Shown: positions 7,738 through 16,982, numbered from the stretch's first letter. The stretch: 64,000 nucleotides of DNA from Mucilaginibacter ginsenosidivorans (GCF_007971025.1 NZ_CP042436.1:248001-312000), one strand, 5' to 3'. Program-made: numbers and translations. Notes: generated by a model from the sequence alone, not told the origin.

Positions 7738-7843
7738 GTGATTTGTGACCGGTGATTAGCGATTAGTTGTTTGACGCCACTATTTCCTAACCACCGGTCA
7801 ACGAGTTAACTAATCACAAATTAACTGATCACTAACCACCAAC
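7738..7843. repeat. inverted heptamer-word repeat, locus 4
   Basis: The left arm (7738-7772) is five consecutive 7-base words: GTGATTT, GTGACCG, GTGATTA, GCGATTA, GTTGTTT. The right arm (about 7787-7843) holds the opposite-sense words such as CACTAAC, TAATCAC and CACCGGT in mixed 7- and 8-base spacing. The centre is about 15 bases. It fills the divergent gap between yicC and the exported protein gene at 7899. The word GTGATTA recurs in the repeat at 57.5 kb. Confidence 0.75.
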
Positions 7844-7898
7844 TTTAACATCTTTTCACAATTCAAACGCCTGATATTCGTTAGTTTTACAAATTAAT

Positions 7899-8636
7899 AT
7901 GCTTTTGCGCTTAAAAATAATTTTTGTTTTAACCGGTTTATTCGGGCTGTGGAACATTTCGCTGGCACAGCAAACCATTACTATTAGAGGCGTTATTTTC
8001 CGGAAAAGCTCCACCGAAAGAGTATCGCAGGTGCTGATAAACGACCTGAATAACAAAAACATCATGATGAGTGACGACCTGGGTATGTTCAGTATCAACA
8101 CAGCTATTTACGATACCTTATTGATAACAAAAAAAGGATTTACGCCAATAAAAATTACGGTACAAAGCAAGGATGATCTTTCGCTATACCTGCAGCCGGT
8201 GGTGGAACTGAACCAGGTAACCATTAAAGGCGAAACCAAAAAGGAGGAACTGAACGATGTAATGAAGCAATACCGCAGCCAGGGTATTTTTTACGATGGT
8301 AAATCGTTACCGGTGCTGGCATTTCTGAATTCACCGCTTACCGGGTTTTATAATTTGTTCGGGAAGAAACCCAGGGAGGCCCGTCATTTTGCTGCCTATG
8401 CCAAAACCGAGCTGGAGAATAATGAAATAGACCGGCGCTACACCAAAAGCCTGGTTCAAAGCGTAACCAAACTGCCAGATGATGAAGTGACAAAATTCAT
8501 GCAGGTTTACACGCCATCCTACCAGGATATTATGCAGTGGAACGACTACCAACTGATCACCTACATCAAGAAAAACTTCGCCTTTTATAAAAAACACAAG
8601 GATCAGCCGTCGCAGCAACTGCAGAAGTTGAATTGA
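7899..8636 (+). CDS. exported protein with carboxypeptidase-regulatory-like domain
   Basis: This 245-residue protein has a cleavable signal peptide (residues 1-24, ending SLAQQ) and then a CarboxypepD_reg-like beta domain (about 25-105) with the usual ITIRGVIF, SDDLGMFSIN and VELNQVTIKG pattern. The second half is helical and polar, rich in Lys, Tyr and Gln, and unrecognised. Proteins of this layout are common and uncharacterised in Sphingobacteriaceae and are expected in the periplasm or at the outer membrane. A TTAGTTTTA stretch about 15 bases before the ATG is an imperfect -7 element. It ends 12 bases from the convergent rnc gene. Confidence 0.8.
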   Translation: MLLRLKIIFVLTGLFGLWNISLAQQTITIRGVIFRKSSTERVSQVLINDLNNKNIMMSDDLGMFSINTAIYDTLLITKKGFTPIKITVQSKDDLSLYLQPVVELNQVTIKGETKKEELNDVMKQYRSQGIFYDGKSLPVLAFLNSPLTGFYNLFGKKPREARHFAAYAKTELENNEIDRRYTKSLVQSVTKLPDDEVTKFMQVYTPSYQDIMQWNDYQLITYIKKNFAFYKKHKDQPSQQLQKLN

Positions 8637-8648
8637 GGAGAGCCTGAA

Positions 8649-9374
8649 CTAAATAGACAACGCTTCGCAGGCTTTTTCCGCGGCCAGTTTTTCCGCATTC
8701 TTTTTGTTGAACTCCTTGCCCGATCCCATGATCTCGCCTTCGATGATGGCCTGTACGGTAAACAGCTTGTTGCTTTCGCCTTCCTGGTTGCCTATCAGCT
8801 CAAAGGTAATATCCTTGCCGTGGCGCTGGCACCACTCTATCAGTTTGCTTTTGAAATTGGTTTCGGTCTGTTCAAGCTTATGGATATCGATATGCGACTT
8901 AATGATGTGATTGACCAGGAAATTACGGGTAAAGTCGTATCCCTTATCAAGATAAATTGCCCCTACGAGCGCCTCGAAAGCATCGCCCAGCAATGAACTT
9001 TGCCGGGTAGAGTTCACCATTTTGGTATCGTACTGTATCAATTGTTCAAACCCTAGCTTACGTGCAAGCTGGTTAAGGTTCACCCGGTTCACGATCTTGG
9101 AGCGTAATTCGGTAAGGAAACCCTCATCCTCGTAAGGGTATTGCTTGAAAAGCACCTCGGCAACAACGCTGCCTAAGACAGCATCGCCCAAAAACTCAAG
9201 GCGTTCGTTGCTGTTCTTAACACCTTTTTTGATATTCTGCGCCACAGATTTGTGCCTGAATGCCAGCCGGTATAAAGATAAATTGCCCGGCACGAAGCCG
9301 AGCAAATTCTTTAGAGATTTTACGTATTTTCTATTGGGCGATAAGTAGAGCTTATAGAACCGTCTGATTGGCAT
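8649..9374 (-). CDS. rnc: ribonuclease III
   Basis: RNase III cuts double-stranded RNA in rRNA maturation and mRNA decay. The catalytic signature ERLEFLGDAVLG is at about residues 57-68, the second acidic site appears in SLLGDAFEALVGAIY, and a double-stranded-RNA-binding domain occupies the C-terminal ~75 residues (NFKSKLIEWCQ to KKNAEKLAAEKACEAL). At 241 residues it is of normal length. It lies nine bases downstream of fabF on the same strand, giving an acpP-fabF-rnc operon, a common bacterial arrangement. Confidence 0.95.
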   Translation of the reverse strand: MPIRRFYKLYLSPNRKYVKSLKNLLGFVPGNLSLYRLAFRHKSVAQNIKKGVKNSNERLEFLGDAVLGSVVAEVLFKQYPYEDEGFLTELRSKIVNRVNLNQLARKLGFEQLIQYDTKMVNSTRQSSLLGDAFEALVGAIYLDKGYDFTRNFLVNHIIKSHIDIHKLEQTETNFKSKLIEWCQRHGKDITFELIGNQEGESNKLFTVQAIIEGEIMGSGKEFNKKNAEKLAAEKACEALSI

Positions 9375-9383
9375 TCAACTCAA

Positions 9384-10637
9384 TTAATCTTCGTACTTCC
9401 TGAATATCACTGAAGCGTTATGACCGCCAAAACCAAAACCATTGCTTTGGGCAACCTTAACTATTCTTTTCTGTGCTTTGTTGAACGTGAAGTTAATTTT
9501 CGGATCAAAAGCCGGGTCATCCGTAAAGTGGTTGATCGTCGGTGGGATAATATCATTTTTGATGGCCAAAATTGCAGCAATGGCTTCAACTGCGCCTGCC
9601 GCACCCAGTAAGTGTCCGGTCATCGATTTGGTCGAGCTGATGTTTATACGATAAACATCTTCGCCAAATGTATCCTGTATGGCTTTAACTTCCTGCGGGT
9701 CGCCAATAGGGGTCGACGTTCCGTGAACGTTCACATAATCAATATCTGCCGGTGTAAGGCCTGCATCTTCCAATGCTGCTTTCATTACCAGCGCTGCACC
9801 CAGGCCTTCGGGGTGAGGGGCAGTCATATGATAAGCATCGGCACTCATGCCGCCGCCAATCATTTCTGCGTATATTTTAGCGCCGCGCGCTTTCGCGTGC
9901 TCCAGCTCTTCCAGTATAATAGTTCCGGCGCCCTCACCGGCAACAAAGCCGTCACGGTCAAGATCGAACGGCCGCGATGCCGTCGCCGGGTCATCGTTAC
10001 GTGTCGATAGGGCATGCATGGCGTTAAAACCACCTATGCCGGCCTCGTTGATGATAGCCTCGGACCCGCCGGTAATAAACATATTGGCCTTGCCCAAACG
10101 TATATAGTTGAACGAGTCGATAAGCGAATTATTAGATGACGCACAGGCCGAAACCGTAGTAAAGTTAGGGCCGCGCAAACCATATTTAATAGATATATGG
10201 CCCGGCGCAATATCCGCTATCATTTTAGGGATAAAGAATGGATTGAAACGCGGTGTGCCGTCACCCTTGGCAAAGGCAACCACTTCATCCAAAAAGGTTT
10301 TGAGGCCGCCAATGCCCGAACCCCATATAACACCGATACGGTTGGTGTCAAGCTTGTCAAATTCAAGCCCGGCGTCTTTTACGGCTTCCTCGGTCGAAAA
10401 TAAAGCGTATTGAACAAAAGGGTCAAGTTTCCGGGCGTCTTTCCGGCCCAAAAAACCATCAGCATCAAAATTCTTTACCTCGCAGGCAAATTTGGTTTTG
10501 AAAAGGGTAGTATCAAAACTCTTAATCAAGGCGGCGCCACTCACTCCATTGACCAAACCATCCCAGTATTCGGGAATGCTGTTTCCAATAGGAGTAAGTG
10601 CCCCAAGCCCGGTTACAACAACTCTTTTAAACTCCAT
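9384..10637 (-). CDS. fabF: beta-ketoacyl-ACP synthase II
   Basis: FabF extends the acyl chain by condensing acyl groups with malonyl-ACP. The nucleophile is Cys165 in VSACASSNNS; the two catalytic histidines are in VHGTSTPIGDP and SMTGHLLGAAG, and the C-terminal NGFGFGGHNA loop is present. The length of 417 residues is typical. It follows acpP by 18 bases on the same strand, and its substrate carrier is therefore encoded next door; fabD is at 56.6 kb in this window. Confidence 0.97.
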   Translation of the reverse strand: MEFKRVVVTGLGALTPIGNSIPEYWDGLVNGVSGAALIKSFDTTLFKTKFACEVKNFDADGFLGRKDARKLDPFVQYALFSTEEAVKDAGLEFDKLDTNRIGVIWGSGIGGLKTFLDEVVAFAKGDGTPRFNPFFIPKMIADIAPGHISIKYGLRGPNFTTVSACASSNNSLIDSFNYIRLGKANMFITGGSEAIINEAGIGGFNAMHALSTRNDDPATASRPFDLDRDGFVAGEGAGTIILEELEHAKARGAKIYAEMIGGGMSADAYHMTAPHPEGLGAALVMKAALEDAGLTPADIDYVNVHGTSTPIGDPQEVKAIQDTFGEDVYRINISSTKSMTGHLLGAAGAVEAIAAILAIKNDIIPPTINHFTDDPAFDPKINFTFNKAQKRIVKVAQSNGFGFGGHNASVIFRKYED

Positions 10638-10655
10638 TTAGCAAATTTAGGGAGC

Positions 10656-10892
10656 TTATTTAACGTTCTTTTCAAGGTAAGCGATAGCCTGACCTACAGT
10701 ACCTATAGTTTCAGCCTGATCGTCAGGAATAGCCACGTTAAATTCTTTTTCAAACTCCATGATTAGTTCTACGGTGTCCAACGAGTCTGCACCAAGATCG
10801 TTGGTGAAGCTAGCCTCAGGTGTTACTTCACTTTCGTCAACACCTAATTTTTCTACGATAATAGCTTTTACTCTTGAAGCGATATCAGACAT
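10656..10892 (-). CDS. acpP: acyl carrier protein
   Basis: This acidic 78-residue protein carries the growing fatty acid on phosphopantetheine attached to the serine of [13 protein letters not shown]. It begins [17 protein letters not shown] and has the expected four-helix pattern. It is first in the acpP-fabF-rnc operon and has its own promoter upstream (10929-10936). Confidence 0.97.
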   Translation of the reverse strand: MSDIASRVKAIIVEKLGVDESEVTPEASFTNDLGADSLDTVELIMEFEKEFNVAIPDDQAETIGTVGQAIAYLEKNVK

Positions 10893-10928
10893 ACTTTTGA
10901 TGGTTTAATGATTAATAAAAATTCTGTG

Positions 10929-10936
10929 CAAAGAAA
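10929..10936 (-). promoter_or_regulatory. -7 element TTTCTTTG before acpP
   Basis: TTTCTTTG matches TAnnTTTG at seven of eight positions on the minus strand and would give a leader of about 30 bases before the acpP ATG. Confidence 0.5.
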
Positions 10937-11014
10937 GATAAATTCTATCAAATATCAAATCTAAAAACTTTTGCAATACAACTAACAATATTTTATTGCA
11001 AGGGTTTCGATTCG

Positions 11015-11022
11015 TACTTTTG
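11015..11022 (+). promoter_or_regulatory. -7 element TACTTTTG before the IPExxxVDY gene
   Basis: TACTTTTG matches TAnnTTTG exactly. A TTG lies about 16 bases upstream as a possible -33 element. The gene start at 11037 is 14 bases downstream. Confidence 0.55.
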
Positions 11023-11036
11023 ACGGCGTAAAATTA

Positions 11037-11462
11037 GTGATTTTGAACAGGAAAACGTTAAAGTTTGAGATCGACCTTGATTTCGTGCTGATAGCTATCA
11101 CAACGTCACTGAGAGACTACCGTATCTGCCATTACATCAATAAACGCTTAAATTTTGACTTTACCAGGAGCTCCGACCTGGAACTGGATATTATACAAGG
11201 TGCAGGGCCGGTGTTTTTTTCGCTATATCAGTATCATTGGGAAGCCAGCGAAACCGACTTTTATTTTATCGCCAACAAAGGTTCGGAAGGCTACCTGGTG
11301 CCCGAAATGCGTAAGGCCGATTACTTTATTATGATAAGAAATTATATAGCCGATGACGAGCTGGACAAAATAATTACCGGCCTTAACCGGATACAGGAAA
11401 TAGTGGCCGCCGTAAAGATTGACCCAAAAAAGATTAAATCACGGGAAAATCTTTTATTTTAG
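11037..11462 (+). CDS. IPExxxVDY-family protein
   Basis: This 141-residue cytoplasmic protein starts MILNRKTLKFEIDLDFVLIA and belongs to a family, named for a conserved IPExxxVDY motif, that in Bacteroidota sits next to pyk and acpP. The motif itself is degenerate here; assignment rests on the N-terminal pattern, length and gene position. The function is unknown. It is followed after 69 bases by pyk on the same strand and probably shares a transcript with it. Confidence 0.75.
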   Translation: MILNRKTLKFEIDLDFVLIAITTSLRDYRICHYINKRLNFDFTRSSDLELDIIQGAGPVFFSLYQYHWEASETDFYFIANKGSEGYLVPEMRKADYFIMIRNYIADDELDKIITGLNRIQEIVAAVKIDPKKIKSRENLLF

Positions 11463-11531
11463 CGCCGAATTTTAGAAGTGTATCCATAACACTAAATTTT
11501 TAAGTAGAGCCTGTTTTAACCCTAATATATT

Positions 11532-12965
11532 ATGAAATTATCTTACAACCGTACCAAAATTGTAGCCACAATGGGACCGGCATCGACCAATAAGGACGTT
11601 TTATTGTCCATGATCAATGCAGGCGTAAATGTGTGCCGGCTCAATTTTTCGCACGGCCGACCAGAGGACCATCAGAAAACTATAGATACTATTCGCGAAA
11701 TAAACGAGCAGTACAAAGTAAACGTGGGCATACTGGCCGACCTGCAAGGGCCCAAGATCCGTATCGGTTTGGTAAAGGATGGCGGCATACACCTTGTAAA
11801 CGGCACACATATTAATATTACCACGCACGAGTGCATTGGCGATGATAACCGCATATATATTACTTATGAAACCTTTCCGCAGGACGTAAGAGCCGACGAG
11901 ATCATATTACTGGACGATGGCAAGATACAGATGCGCGTAATATCTACCAACAGGAAGGACACCGTGGTGTGCGAAGTGGTACACGGCGGGATACTAACCT
12001 CGCGCAAGGGCGTTAACCTGCCGAATACCAAGGTATCCATCCCAAGTTTGACAGAGGAGGACCTGGTAAACCTTGAGTTTGCTTTACAGAATGATGTGGA
12101 ATGGATAGGCCTGTCGTTTGTGCGTAATGCCGAAGACATAGTCGATCTGAAGCGCATCATAGCCCGGAACAATAAATCGGCGCGCGTTATTGCCAAAATA
12201 GAGAAGCCCGAAGCGATAGAAAACATCGACGCCATTATTGCTGCTACAGACGGCGTAATGGTTGCCCGCGGCGACCTGGGCGTTGAAATGCCTTTGGAAG
12301 AAGTGCCTTTACTGCAAAAGATGATCGTACGTAAATGCCGCGCATCGTCAAAACCGGTTATTGTGGCAACACAAATGCTCGAATCCATGATAACCACCCC
12401 GCGCCCAACCCGCGCCGAAGTGAACGACGTGGCAAACTCTGTATTGGATGGCGCCGACGCAGTGATGCTTAGCGGCGAAACATCAGTTGGCGAATTCCCG
12501 GTGATCGTTATCGAGACCATGGCCAAGATCGTGAAGAACGTTGAAGAATTGGGCTATCCCTTTAATACGACTATTGAGCACATCGATTCGTCGCCGGCAA
12601 ATTACCTGAGCGACGCCCTTTGCGGGTCGGCTGTTTACCTGGCCGAACATACCAATGCGGTGGGCATTATCTCCATGACAGTATCGGGCTATACAGCTTT
12701 CGAAATATCGAGCCACAGGCCAAAAGCCGCTACTTATATATTTACATCGAATAAAAACCTGCTAAATGCACTAAGCCTGGTTTGGGGCGTGCGCGCTTTC
12801 TATTACGACAAACTGGAGAGCACCGATCAGAGCATAAGCGATGTGAACGAAATATTGAAAGCCGAGAACCTGATAGAAGTAGGCGACGTGGTGATCAACA
12901 CCGCTTCGGTGCCTATTACTAAACAGGGAAAAACCAATATGCTGAAGGTGAGCGTGGTAGAGTAA
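11532..12965 (+). CDS. pyk: pyruvate kinase
   Basis: Pyruvate kinase makes pyruvate and ATP from phosphoenolpyruvate in glycolysis. The N-terminal TKIVATMGPAS, the substrate and metal region VIAKIEKPEAIENIDAI, the signature MVARGDLGVEMPLEEVP, and LSGETSVGEFP are all present. The C-terminal ~110 residues form the regulatory domain. At 477 residues it is of normal bacterial length. The gene is followed by a palindrome (AAAGGTTAACCTTT, 12996-13009) and a repeat-rich gap. Confidence 0.97.
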   Translation: MKLSYNRTKIVATMGPASTNKDVLLSMINAGVNVCRLNFSHGRPEDHQKTIDTIREINEQYKVNVGILADLQGPKIRIGLVKDGGIHLVNGTHINITTHECIGDDNRIYITYETFPQDVRADEIILLDDGKIQMRVISTNRKDTVVCEVVHGGILTSRKGVNLPNTKVSIPSLTEEDLVNLEFALQNDVEWIGLSFVRNAEDIVDLKRIIARNNKSARVIAKIEKPEAIENIDAIIAATDGVMVARGDLGVEMPLEEVPLLQKMIVRKCRASSKPVIVATQMLESMITTPRPTRAEVNDVANSVLDGADAVMLSGETSVGEFPVIVIETMAKIVKNVEELGYPFNTTIEHIDSSPANYLSDALCGSAVYLAEHTNAVGIISMTVSGYTAFEISSHRPKAATYIFTSNKNLLNALSLVWGVRAFYYDKLESTDQSISDVNEILKAENLIEVGDVVINTASVPITKQGKTNMLKVSVVE

Positions 12966-13141
12966 TTGTTGTAAGGTTTGAATGTTGTAAAGTAGAAAGG
13001 TTAACCTTTTACTTTTAAGATATGATTCCGGTTTTGGCCGGGGTTTTCTATTTCACAAAAGATATTAAAAACCACCTGTTCAAGTGTGTACTTGAACAGG
13101 CGCGGTTCGACATAGAGCTCAAGACTCCCGACTTAAGACTT
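12966..13141. repeat. heptamer-word arms and palindromes after pyk, locus 5
   Basis: Just after pyk lie loosely repeating words (GTAAGGTTT, GAATGTT, GTAAAGTAG, GAAAGGTT) ending in the perfect palindrome AAAGGTTAACCTTT (12996-13009). At 13121-13141 three clear 7-base words, AAGACTC, CCGACTT and AAGACTT, form the opposite arm. Between them are a GC-rich weak hairpin and the perfect 11-bp stem at 13075-13100. Confidence 0.5.
13075..13100 (-). terminator. perfect hairpin, minus-strand terminator
   Basis: CCTGTTCAAGT and ACTTGAACAGG pair perfectly around the loop GTGT. On the minus strand the stem is followed by TGGTTTTTAATAT, a fair T tract, so it would end the small minus-strand unit at 13140-13226. 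The plus-strand side has no T tract and is a weak terminator for pyk. Confidence 0.6.
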
Positions 13142-13226
13142 AATAAATTCTTGCTTTACAAGCTTTCTTTACCAGCTTGCTCTTTCTTGTAAAATAATAA
13201 TCCCAGTAGATCCTTACCATCTTCAT
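13140..13226 (-). CDS. possible small basic protein, 28 aa
   Basis: The minus strand encodes MKMVRIYWDYYFTRKSKLVK followed by KACKARIY and a stop. It is strongly basic with an aromatic N-terminal half, which could bind membrane or nucleic acid. Support: an AAAGAA purine stretch just before the ATG, an upstream AACCTTTG (about 13270-13280) matching TAnnTTTG at seven of eight positions, and a good terminator after the stop. I do not recognise a family. It could also be a non-coding RNA with a chance frame. Confidence 0.35.
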   Translation of the reverse strand: MKMVRIYWDYYFTRKSKLVKKACKARIY

Positions 13227-13411
13227 TTCTTTAAATTTTGGTTACCCCTATGAGCCGATAACGATGCAAAGGTTTAATTATTTTATTACAATTGATGCAA
13301 AAGATTTAACCTTTTTGCCTTTTAAATGTTGTTTTAAGAGGTATTTCCCAAATACCCGAAAAACATAGCAAATTTAAGTGAAAATCAATTGATTTTTTTT
13401 CAAATTTTAGT

Positions 13412-13535
13412 TTTCCACAGATACAATATACTGTAAAACAACAATTTATAGCAAACAAGTAATAATAATGCGCTTCGACTCCACACGGTGTGGAAAAAAC
13501 TGAATTGAATCGGGTTATTACGAACAATAAATTTG
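13412..13535 (+). promoter_or_regulatory. nrdJ promoter with DnaA-box-like and NrdR-like sites
   Basis: In order: TTTTCCACA (13412-13420), a common variant of the DnaA box; ACAATATACTGT (13424-13435), one mismatch from a perfect palindrome and close to the NrdR-box pattern; the 15-base palindrome TCCACACGGTGTGGA (13481-13495), overlapping an inverted TGTGGAAAA (13490-13498); then TTG (13505-13507), 20 bases, and TAAATTTG (13528-13535), an exact -33/-7 pair. A second AATAACTTAG sits at 13569-13577, nearer the ATG. The rest of the 13230-13590 gap is AT-rich with no further structure seen; no cobalamin riboswitch motif was found. Confidence 0.5.
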
Positions 13536-13590
13536 ATTAAAAACCCCTAAGGATTTTTTAACACTATAATAACTTAGTAGATACATAGAT

Positions 13591-16500
13591 ATGGGCAAGA
13601 ACTCCTCAAAAAAAGCAGCCGCCCCCGGCGGAAAAGGGCTGAAAGTACAAAGGTACTTTAGCAAAGACGGAAAGAACGTTTACGACCTCTTTAAATATGA
13701 GAAACGTTCGTCAGTAATACGGAACCCCTCGGGCGATGCCGTGTTTGAAATGAATGATGTTGAGGTACCTGCTTCCTGGTCGCAGGTTGCTACGGATATT
13801 CTGGCCCAAAAATATTTCCGTAAAGCAGGTGTTCCGCAGCCCGATGGCACTACAGGTTCCGAAAAAAGCATTAAACAGGTTGCCCACCGTATGGCCAATT
13901 GCTGGAAGGACTGGGGCATGCGTTATGGTTATTTTGCATCGACTAAGGATGCTGAAATATTCTATGACGAGATCGTTTATACCATCGTGGGCCAGTTGGC
14001 AGCGCCAAACTCGCCGCAATGGTTCAACACCGGTCTGCATACCTCGTACGGCATCACCGGTAAGCCCCAGGGGCATTATTATGTCGACCCTGTTACCGAG
14101 GTGCTAAGCAAATCGACATCGGCTTACGAGCGCCCGCAGCCGCATGCATGCTTCATCCTGTCGGTTGAGGACGACCTGGTGAACGATGGCGGTATCATGG
14201 ATCTATGGGTACGCGAGGCACGTATATTTAAATATGGCTCGGGTGTAGGTACCAACTTTTCCAAAATACGCGGCGAGAACGAAAAATTATCAGGCGGCGG
14301 TTATTCATCGGGCCTGATGTCGTTCCTGAAAATAGGTGACCGTGCTGCCGGCGCCATCAAATCGGGCGGTACAACCCGTCGGGCCGCCAAAATGGTTTGC
14401 CTTGACCTGGATCACCCCGAAATTGAAGGCTTTGTAAACTGGAAAGTTGAAGAAGAGAAAAAAGTAGCCGCTTTAATAGCCGCAGGTTATTCGTCAGATT
14501 ACGAAGGCGAAGCTTACCGTACGGTATCGGGCCAAAACTCGAACAACTCAGTCCGTATCCCTAATGAATTCTTTCACGCACTAAATGCCGGTAAAGACTG
14601 GGAGCTGAAAGGCCGCATGAACGGCAAGACCGTTAAAACCATATCTTCTCAAAAACTATGGGACGATATCGCTTTCGCTGCATGGGCATGTGCCGATCCG
14701 GGCGTACAGTATGACAGTACTATTAACGAATGGCACACTTGCCCTGAAGGCGGACGCATCAACGCTTCCAACCCTTGTTCGGAATACATGTTCCTGGATA
14801 ACACAGCATGTAACCTGGCATCTATAAACCTTGCCCATTTCTTCGATAAAGACACACGCACTTTTGACGTTAAAGGTTTTGAGCACGCCTGCCGTGTGTG
14901 GACCATCGTACTGGAAATATCGGTGTTGATGGCTCAGTTCCCGTCAAAAGAAGTTGCAGAACTATCGTACGACTACCGTACCCTTGGTTTAGGCTATGCC
15001 AACTTAGGCTCGGCCCTGATGGTTAACGGTATTCCTTACGACAGCGATAAGGCCCGCGCTATCGGCGGCGCTATAACCGCTATCATGACCGGTACCGCTT
15101 ACGCTACCTCGGCTGAGATGGCCCGCGAATTAGGTCCGTTCCGCCGTTTTGAAGAAAACAGGAAACACATGCTGCGTGTAATGCGCAACCACCGCTACGC
15201 GGCATATAACTCGACCGAGAATTACGAGGGCCTGGAAATACTGCCTCCGGGTATCGACCAGAAATATTGCCCCGACTACCTGCTTTCTGCAGCATGCAAC
15301 GCATGGGACAGGGCAGTTGAAATGGGCGAGCAATATGGCTACCGCAACGCCCAAACTACGGTTATTGCTCCTACCGGCACTATCGGTTTGGTAATGGATT
15401 GCGATACTACCGGTATCGAGCCTGATTTTGCTTTGGTTAAATTCAAAAAATTATCAGGCGGTGGCTACTTCAAGATCATTAACCAGGCAGTTCCTGAAGC
15501 TTTGACCAATTTGGGTTACAAAGAGCACGAAGTTACCGCCATTGTTAACTACGCAAAAGGTTCCGCAAGCTTAAAAGGCGCTCCGCATATCAACCCCGAT
15601 AGCCTGAAGTCAAAAGGCTTGACAGATGCCGACCTGGAAAAGCTGGAAAAAGCCGTTGTAGCTGCATTCGAGATCGGGTTTGCGTTCAACATCTGGACAC
15701 TGGGCGAAGATGTACTGAAACGGCTTGGCTTTACGGCAGAACAATACAATGCGCCTGATTTTAACCTGCTTCGGGGTTTAGGCTTTACCAAAAAGCAGAT
15801 AGCCGAGGCTAATGAATATATCTGCGGTACCATGACCATCGAGGGCGCACCTTATTTAAAACAGGAGCACTACCCGATATTTGATTGCGCCAACAAGTGC
15901 GGCGCTAAGGGCGAACGTTATATCCATGCTCACGGCCACATCAAAATGATGGGTGCGGCACAGCCATTCCTGTCAGGTGCTATTTCCAAAACCATCAACC
16001 TGCCAAACGAGGCAAAGGTTGAAGAGATAAAAGATTGCTACGACCTGTCATGGAGATTAGGTTTGAAAGCCAACGCGCTTTACCGCGACGGTTGTAAACT
16101 TTCCCAGCCGTTGTCAACCAAGTCTGACAAGAAGGAGGAAGCTGAAGATAAACTGGATTCGGTTGAAGAAGTATTGGGCGAGGCAGCAAATGTTAAACTG
16201 AGCGACCTTACGCCGGACCAGGTGCTGGAAGCTGCTATAGCTATCATGGAGAAATCGAAAGATACGCACTTCATGCGCCAGCTTTCACGCGTGGTACAAA
16301 AGAAGAACCTGCCATATAAACGCCGCGGCTACACGCAAAAAGCAAGCATCGACGGGCAAACCGTGTTTGTTCGCACAGGCGAATACGAGGATGGAACATT
16401 AGGCGAGATCTTTGTGGACATGCATAAGGAAGGCGCAACCTTCCGCTCGCTGATGAACTGCTTCGCGATAGCTGTTTCGGTTGGCTTGCAATACGGGGTA

Positions 16501-16917
16501 CCGCTGGAAGAATACGTAGAGAAATTTACTTTCACCCGCTTTGAACCGGCCGGTATGGTGATAGGGCACGCAAACATTAAGAGTGCAACCTCCATCATCG
16601 ACTATATCTTCAGAATGCTGGGTTATGAATACCTTGACCGCAGCGACCTGGTACATGTGATCACCGAGCAAAAAGCAGTGACCGGTAACCCGCAGATGGC
16701 AGATGAAGATGTGAATACCGACGAAACCAACGTTTATCAGCCGGCTAAAACAGTAGCAGCCGATAGTGGTAGCGGCAGCAAGAAACAGCTGAGTGTCGAC
16801 CTGAGCATGGGTGTACAAAGCGATGCACCATCGTGCAACGTATGCGGGCATACCACCGTACGCTCGGGTACTTGCTATAAATGCTTAAATTGCGGCAACT
16901 CGATGGGATGCAGTTAG
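13591..16917 (+). CDS. nrdJ: adenosylcobalamin-dependent (class II) ribonucleotide reductase
   Basis: This 1108-residue enzyme reduces ribonucleotides to deoxyribonucleotides using a radical generated from adenosylcobalamin, and so works with or without oxygen. The finger-loop cysteine region NPCSEYMFLDNTACNLASIN, the substrate stretch TGTIGLVMDCDTTGIEPDFA and the glycine-rich SGGGYSSGLMSF are present. The C-terminus ends in two CxxC-type pairs (CNVCGH and CYKCLNCGNSMGCS), the redox-active and zinc-ribbon tail usual in long class II enzymes. It is a single large polypeptide, so no separate small subunit is needed. It depends on cobalamin uptake or synthesis encoded elsewhere. Regulation may involve the sites at 13412-13535. 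Confidence 0.95.
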   Translation: MGKNSSKKAAAPGGKGLKVQRYFSKDGKNVYDLFKYEKRSSVIRNPSGDAVFEMNDVEVPASWSQVATDILAQKYFRKAGVPQPDGTTGSEKSIKQVAHRMANCWKDWGMRYGYFASTKDAEIFYDEIVYTIVGQLAAPNSPQWFNTGLHTSYGITGKPQGHYYVDPVTEVLSKSTSAYERPQPHACFILSVEDDLVNDGGIMDLWVREARIFKYGSGVGTNFSKIRGENEKLSGGGYSSGLMSFLKIGDRAAGAIKSGGTTRRAAKMVCLDLDHPEIEGFVNWKVEEEKKVAALIAAGYSSDYEGEAYRTVSGQNSNNSVRIPNEFFHALNAGKDWELKGRMNGKTVKTISSQKLWDDIAFAAWACADPGVQYDSTINEWHTCPEGGRINASNPCSEYMFLDNTACNLASINLAHFFDKDTRTFDVKGFEHACRVWTIVLEISVLMAQFPSKEVAELSYDYRTLGLGYANLGSALMVNGIPYDSDKARAIGGAITAIMTGTAYATSAEMARELGPFRRFEENRKHMLRVMRNHRYAAYNSTENYEGLEILPPGIDQKYCPDYLLSAACNAWDRAVEMGEQYGYRNAQTTVIAPTGTIGLVMDCDTTGIEPDFALVKFKKLSGGGYFKIINQAVPEALTNLGYKEHEVTAIVNYAKGSASLKGAPHINPDSLKSKGLTDADLEKLEKAVVAAFEIGFAFNIWTLGEDVLKRLGFTAEQYNAPDFNLLRGLGFTKKQIAEANEYICGTMTIEGAPYLKQEHYPIFDCANKCGAKGERYIHAHGHIKMMGAAQPFLSGAISKTINLPNEAKVEEIKDCYDLSWRLGLKANALYRDGCKLSQPLSTKSDKKEEAEDKLDSVEEVLGEAANVKLSDLTPDQVLEAAIAIMEKSKDTHFMRQLSRVVQKKNLPYKRRGYTQKASIDGQTVFVRTGEYEDGTLGEIFVDMHKEGATFRSLMNCFAIAVSVGLQYGVPLEEYVEKFTFTRFEPAGMVIGHANIKSATSIIDYIFRMLGYEYLDRSDLVHVITEQKAVTGNPQMADEDVNTDETNVYQPAKTVAADSGSGSKKQLSVDLSMGVQSDAPSCNVCGHTTVRSGTCYKCLNCGNSMGCS

Positions 16918-16982
16918 GCAATGATACTGGCCTTTAGTTAAATTGACATTTCTGTTCAGTTTTATAATGGTTAATGTGTGCG

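Noticed and set aside
13306..13527. 73-codon minus-strand frame in the gap before nrdJ
   Set aside because: Very AT-rich low-complexity translation, no ribosome-binding site, and it overlaps the nrdJ promoter elements.
13230..13590. Cobalamin riboswitch ahead of the B12-dependent reductase
   Set aside because: Looked for the conserved B12-box motif and junction; the stretch is AT-rich and has none of it.
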